Of a DNA stretch of 46,227 bases, positions 43,393-46,227 are shown one piece after another; the stretch's first letter is position 1; the number at the start of each line of letters is the position of its first letter. The stretch spans positions 1-46,227 of the forward strand of contig JAILEN010000198.1 of assembly GCA_024687655.1 (NCBI GenBank), given 5' to 3'. The DNA comes from Lachnospiraceae bacterium. GTDB lineage: Bacteria; Bacillota; Clostridia; Lachnospirales; Lachnospiraceae. The notes under the pieces were generated by a model that saw nothing but the letters and a program-made list of their open reading frames with translations, searched no databases and was not told where the DNA came from. Both the position numbers and the translations under genes were made by a program.

Positions 43393-44097
43393 ATGTCTGA
43401 ATTAAGAAATGAAGTTAAAAACGGAATGATCGATTCGCTGCCCATAGCGGCAGGATATCTGGGAGTCAGCTTTACCTTCGGCATACTGGCTGTATCATAT
43501 GGCATAGACGCAGGGACAGCTACACTGATATCCCTTTTGAATCTCACATCTGCAGGACAGTTTGCAGGGATCACCGCCATCGCTGGCGGTGCGGGATTCG
43601 TGGAACTGTTTCTTACACAGCTCATAATCAATCTCAGGTATTCTCTTATGAGCCTGTCACTGTCCCAAAAGCTGTCAAAGGATTTTAATACGCCAAAGCG
43701 TCTGGTGGCGTCCTTTGTGATCACCGACGAGATATTTGCAGTGGCCTCATCCAAAACCGAACCGGTGAGATTTCCATATATGCTGGGGCTGGGGCTGCCG
43801 CCCATCATCGGATGGAGTCTGGGGACATTTCTGGGTGCCGTAGCAGGATCCAATCTGCCCTCTTCGGTCAACAGCGCATTGAGCGTGGCCCTCTACGGCA
43901 TGTTCGTGGCTATAGTACTGCCCCCTGCCAGGGAACACAAGCCCGTGGCTCTGGTGGCAGTCATTGCACTGGTGATCAGCTGTCTGCTATATTATGTACC
44001 CTTATTCGACGCCATAGGAAGCGGGTTTTCCGTGATCATTACCACACTGATCGCCGCCGGACTTGGCGCTGTATTATTTCCAATACCGGAAGACTAA
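43393..44097 (+). CDS. azlC: Branched-chain amino acid exporter large subunit AzlC
   Basis: Large subunit of the AzlCD/BrnFE two-component exporter of branched-chain amino acids. From ATG 43393 it has 234 residues; in-frame starts further upstream precede the conserved region and look unlikely, and no strong ribosome site marks any of them. Family features: the first span begins LPIAAGYLGVSFTFGILA, the LTSAGQFAGI segment, LINLRYSLMSLSLSQKL and the GWSLGTFLGAVAG segment. About seven hydrophobic spans. azlD follows after 96 bp containing a strong hairpin. It is the only plus-strand transport operon in the window and diverges from the relay operon. Confidence 0.93.
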   Translation: MSELRNEVKNGMIDSLPIAAGYLGVSFTFGILAVSYGIDAGTATLISLLNLTSAGQFAGITAIAGGAGFVELFLTQLIINLRYSLMSLSLSQKLSKDFNTPKRLVASFVITDEIFAVASSKTEPVRFPYMLGLGLPPIIGWSLGTFLGAVAGSNLPSSVNSALSVALYGMFVAIVLPPAREHKPVALVAVIALVISCLLYYVPLFDAIGSGFSVIITTLIAAGLGAVLFPIPED

Positions 44098-44117
44098 GTT
44101 ATCGAGCAGTTCATATT

Positions 44118-44161
44118 GTCCACGTAGCAACTCGTTTTTCCGAGTTGCGGTGGACATATGA
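44118..44161 (+). other. Intercistronic hairpin between azlC and azlD
   Basis: A long stem of stacked segments: CATAT/ATATG, GTCCAC/GTGGAC and GCAACTCG/CGAGTTGC with a TTTTTC loop. No T-run follows on the plus strand, so it is more likely an mRNA processing or stability element setting the AzlC:AzlD ratio than a full terminator. Confidence 0.6.
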
Positions 44162-44193
44162 ATGCGAGATATCGTATTAAATGGAGTTAATAA

Positions 44194-44496
44194 ATGAACA
44201 TTTATGCAGCGATAATATTAATGACAGTAACCACATACCTGATACGTATGCTGCCCTTCACATTGTTTCAAAAAGAGATTAAAAACAAAACCGTAAAAAG
44301 CTTTCTATTTTACGTCCCCTATGCATGTCTTACTGCCATGACCATACCGTCCATACTGTATGCCACGCAGTCCATGATCAGCGCCGCTGCAGGGCTTGTG
44401 GTGGCCCTGATCCTCGGATGGAATAAAAAGAGCCTCCCGGTCGTAGCCGTATCCGCCTGCGCCACGGTATTCATAGTCGAGCGGATACTGCTATAG
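44194..44496 (+). CDS. azlD: Branched-chain amino acid exporter small subunit AzlD
   Basis: Small membrane partner of AzlC, 100 residues with about four spans. It shows the family start YAAIILMTVTTYLIRMLPFTLF and the YVPYACLTAMTIPSILY segment. ATG 44194 follows ATGGAGTTAATAA, giving a reasonable GGAG site. It is followed by a strong bidirectional terminator. Both subunits are needed for export in characterised homologues (BrnF/BrnE), so the pair is probably functional. Confidence 0.92.
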   Translation: MNIYAAIILMTVTTYLIRMLPFTLFQKEIKNKTVKSFLFYVPYACLTAMTIPSILYATQSMISAAAGLVVALILGWNKKSLPVVAVSACATVFIVERILL

Positions 44497-44509
44497 CACT
44501 CACCAAAAA

Positions 44510-44537
44510 GCATCCCCGGGAATATACCCGGGGATGC
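44510..44537. terminator. Bidirectional terminator between azlD and the LRR fragment
   Basis: A perfect 11-bp stem GCATCCCCGGG / CCCGGGGATGC with a 6-nt loop. On the plus strand TTATTTTTT follows within 15 nt. On the minus strand TTTTT follows immediately. Confidence 0.88.
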
Positions 44538-44554
44538 ATCTGTTATTTTTTCGT

Positions 44555-44863
44555 TTACTTTACCCTCTTGAACTTTACAGTCTTCGGGATAGTGCTGCTC
44601 TTCTTGATGAGCTTCACTTCTTTCTTGTAATTTGCCTTTGTTGCCTTGATCTGGATAGTCGCCTTATTGTTGATATTGTTGAATGCATTTTTCCCAACAG
44701 AGGAGATCTTTCCTTTGATCACGATGGTCTTAAGCTTCTTGGAGCCGCTGAATGCCTGCTTGCAGATCTTGGTAAATAAGTTTACGGTACCCCCCATATA
44801 TCTGTCAATATAATCTCTCTTTTGCACAACTGTTTTGTGCAATTTACACAAAACGAGGGCCAT
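44555..44863 (-). pseudogene. C-terminal fragment of a BspA-like leucine-rich-repeat surface protein
   Basis: A 102-codon frame. From about residue 28 it matches the end of LRR_5/BspA-type surface proteins: FSGSKKLKTIVIKGKISSVG and GKNAFNNINNKATIQI, then a Lys-rich tail ending TVKFKRVK. Only about one and a half repeats remain. The first 25 codons look unrelated, there is no signal peptide and no ribosome site. It is best read as the decayed 3' end of a larger gene, although a small expressed protein cannot be excluded. A terminator follows it. Confidence 0.55.
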
Positions 44864-44880
44864 CTCCCTATGACCCTCGC
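44854..44880 (-). terminator. Probable terminator after the Rpn-like gene
   Basis: Minus strand: stem CGAGGGTCA / TGGCCCTCG (one mismatch) followed by TTTTG. It lies about 55 bp after the stop of the Rpn-like gene. Next to it is another short palindrome, TTGCACAA / TTGTGCAA (44822-44842). Confidence 0.55.
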
Positions 44881-44934
44881 TTTCATAACAAGATAACTAT
44901 GACTATCTTTTTATCTTTAATCTTTCTATTTAAC

Positions 44935-45876
44935 TCACGTTTCTGTATTAACCGTTCCCGCAGGATGATTCTTTCTGTACTCTTCCAGGCCCTTTCCAAA
45001 TTCATCATCTGACATATCCATTCGCTTCATGGCCTCTTCCCGCGCCAGACTACCATTATTTACCAGGTCAAAGAGCAGATTGAATGTTACCTGCTGCGTT
45101 ACTTGCTGAGTTACCTGCTGAGTAGTCTCCTTTACTGCTGCATCCACAGCCTCCTCTATCTCTCTAATATAAATTGCCTCTATCTTTGTCATAGTAAGTC
45201 TCCTCCTTATTTTTTTTGCATCAACATCTGAAATAATCTTGTCTGCAAATGCCAGTATCCCGGCAAGTGCCATCGTTCTTAAACCATCATCCTCTATTGC
45301 ACTTGCAAGCTGAGCTGCATCACTCACAGCTTCCTGCTTCCTGTTATTATCCTTATATGTCAGCGGACATATGGAAAGCTTCATGACATCTTCATATGTA
45401 ATGGTCTTATGCAGCGCAATTTTTTCTCCTATATCTTTTAAAATGCCATCTCCATCAAGCCCGATCAAAAATGCCTCATCAAGACTTACACAAACCCCGC
45501 CCAAATCGTACCTGCCAGGAGTGGATCCGGGCTCAATATTGGCGGTATATATGATCAGTAATCTGATCTTTGGCAGTTCCCCATGATCACTGTACCATCG
45601 TTTTACTATCCTCGCCACATAACCAAGATACTTTACAATGTTCTCCCTGGAATAATAACTCTCATAATCGATAATAGCTATCGATCCATCCTCCAGAAGA
45701 AACAGGTTATCAACCCTTAGCTCATTAGCCTCTACTTCAGGAAGATTTGTAGGCCTGACATCCACGATCCTCGGGATGTCCTTAAATCCATATACTTCAA
45801 GCGATCTGTCTTTTAGATGCTCTCCAAAATGCTTGGACATCACATCCTTATTCTGATACACAATTCCATTTGCCAT
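44935..45876 (-). CDS. Rpn-like PD-(D/E)XK nuclease-fold protein
   Basis: A 313-residue protein; the ATG at 45876 follows GAGGGGAGG. The N-terminal 80 residues carry a nuclease-fold-like core, ELRVDNLFLLEDGSIAIIDY and ESYYSRENIVKYLGY. This matches the Rpn/transposase-31 type of recombination-promoting nuclease, with Asp56 and Asp70-Glu72 as candidate metal ligands. The usual Lys or Gln after the Glu is Ser, so activity is uncertain. Near the C terminus is a short tandem repeat, three copies of TQQV-type (DNA 45080-45125), in a helix that probably multimerises. Such genes are commonly multicopy and horizontally mobile in gut Firmicutes. It is alone on the minus strand with a repeat element upstream. 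Confidence 0.75.
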   Translation of the reverse strand: MANGIVYQNKDVMSKHFGEHLKDRSLEVYGFKDIPRIVDVRPTNLPEVEANELRVDNLFLLEDGSIAIIDYESYYSRENIVKYLGYVARIVKRWYSDHGELPKIRLLIIYTANIEPGSTPGRYDLGGVCVSLDEAFLIGLDGDGILKDIGEKIALHKTITYEDVMKLSICPLTYKDNNRKQEAVSDAAQLASAIEDDGLRTMALAGILAFADKIISDVDAKKIRRRLTMTKIEAIYIREIEEAVDAAVKETTQQVTQQVTQQVTFNLLFDLVNNGSLAREEAMKRMDMSDDEFGKGLEEYRKNHPAGTVNTET

Positions 45877-46168
45877 ATATACACCTCCCCTCAACAGGAG
45901 AAGAGAATATGGCTGTCATCAACTCCTGCTCTCAAAAATATAAATAATGGATTGTAAGCAGGATATTTCTGACTTTAAACTGACTAAATTAAAAGAAATT
46001 GACTAATACTCTTTGAAATTCTTGCTCGAAAGAATTCTAACATCATAAGGGAAATGCTTCAATGTAAAATATAAATAAAAATGCGGCTTCAGTCTTATAA
46101 CCTATTACATAAATCACAGTCTCGTGCTATACAAAACAGCTATATTTCTATTTAGCGCTGTAATCTAG
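45877..46168. other. AT-rich intergenic region, no gene seen
   Basis: About 290 bp of AT-rich sequence upstream of the Rpn-like gene. It holds a small inverted repeat (GAATTCTT / AAGAATTT-like near 46017-46041). No reading frame with a ribosome site, RNA gene or convincing promoter was found. Confidence 0.6.
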
Positions 46169-46227
46169 TCCGGGCCGCCGGTAGCAAGTGAAAGGCATAC
46201 CTCCGATTTCGGAATCCATTTGCTAAG
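46169..46227 (+). repeat. Dispersed palindromic element, copy 2 (cut by window edge)
   Basis: These 59 nt match the reverse complement of 13030-13088 with a single mismatch. They represent one arm of the 250-bp palindromic element; the rest lies beyond the window. Confidence 0.9.

Noticed and set aside
45070-45130. Tandem near-identical 12-15-nt units, looked at as a possible CRISPR or microsatellite
   Set aside because: They are in frame within the Rpn-like gene and encode TQQV repeats; no spacers and no cas genes. No CRISPR array was seen anywhere.

Overview
The window is a compact, mostly minus-strand stretch of a low-to-medium GC Firmicutes chromosome. It most likely comes from a clostridial anaerobe of the Lachnospiraceae type. 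The reasons are the ruvAB-miaB cluster, mini-RNase III next to cysS, strong AGGAGG ribosome binding sites, TTGACA/TATAAT-type promoters, a tRNA without an encoded CCA, an FtsW/RodA-PBP pair beside a U32 peptidase, and many Cache, HAMP, GGDEF, PP2C and hybrid-kinase sensors. Species assignment is inference.

Layout. 1-2315: glycolytic pair gap-pgk with its own promoter. 2332-12395: a long co-directional run from an ispF promoter: ispF, an output-less Cache/HAMP sensor, cysS, mrnC, rlmB, an Sfp-type phosphopantetheinyl transferase, a GNAT protein, a YbjN-like protein, a bacterial calpain, mnmA and a PHP phosphatase. 12396-13380: a gene-poor island with two large imperfect palindromes, a degenerate tRNA 3' half and tRNA-Met, ending in two divergent promoters that share their -35 box. 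13445-15392: a DUF4349 lipoprotein convergent with, and overlapping, a CPBP protease. 15433-20831: PBP, RodA/FtsW, U32 peptidase, zapA. 20912-29263: SpoIIE-type PP2C phosphatase, ATP-grasp ligase, a MATE transporter fused to an RsbW-like domain, ruvB, ruvA, miaB. 29322-31310: a LacI-sensor GGDEF protein. 31378-43247: a roughly 12 kb phosphorelay operon. 43393-44496: azlC-azlD on the plus strand. 44555-46227: an LRR fragment, an Rpn-like nuclease-fold protein and a second copy of the palindromic repeat.

The most unusual parts are two signalling loci. The first (31378-43247) encodes a double-receiver response regulator, a HisKA-REC-HPt protein that has lost its ATPase domain, a complete hybrid kinase with a pseudo-receiver, and an 1150-residue hybrid kinase with a DegV-type lipid-binding domain inserted between receiver and HPt. 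Two proteins of unknown function, a Na+/amino-acid symporter and a short 5-formyl-THF cyclo-ligase-like protein follow. The ATPase-less protein should need one of its neighbours to phosphorylate it, so the operon looks like one multi-protein relay. The second (20912-26048) links a MATE exporter carrying a degenerate anti-sigma-factor-like domain, an ATP-grasp ligase and a Cache-HAMP-PP2C phosphatase. This could be a partner-switching circuit controlling synthesis and export of a small ligated molecule.

The gene-poor island holds two internal hairpins whose stems differ by compensatory changes. That is direct evidence that structure is conserved there. All functional assignments come from reading motifs; no database search was possible.
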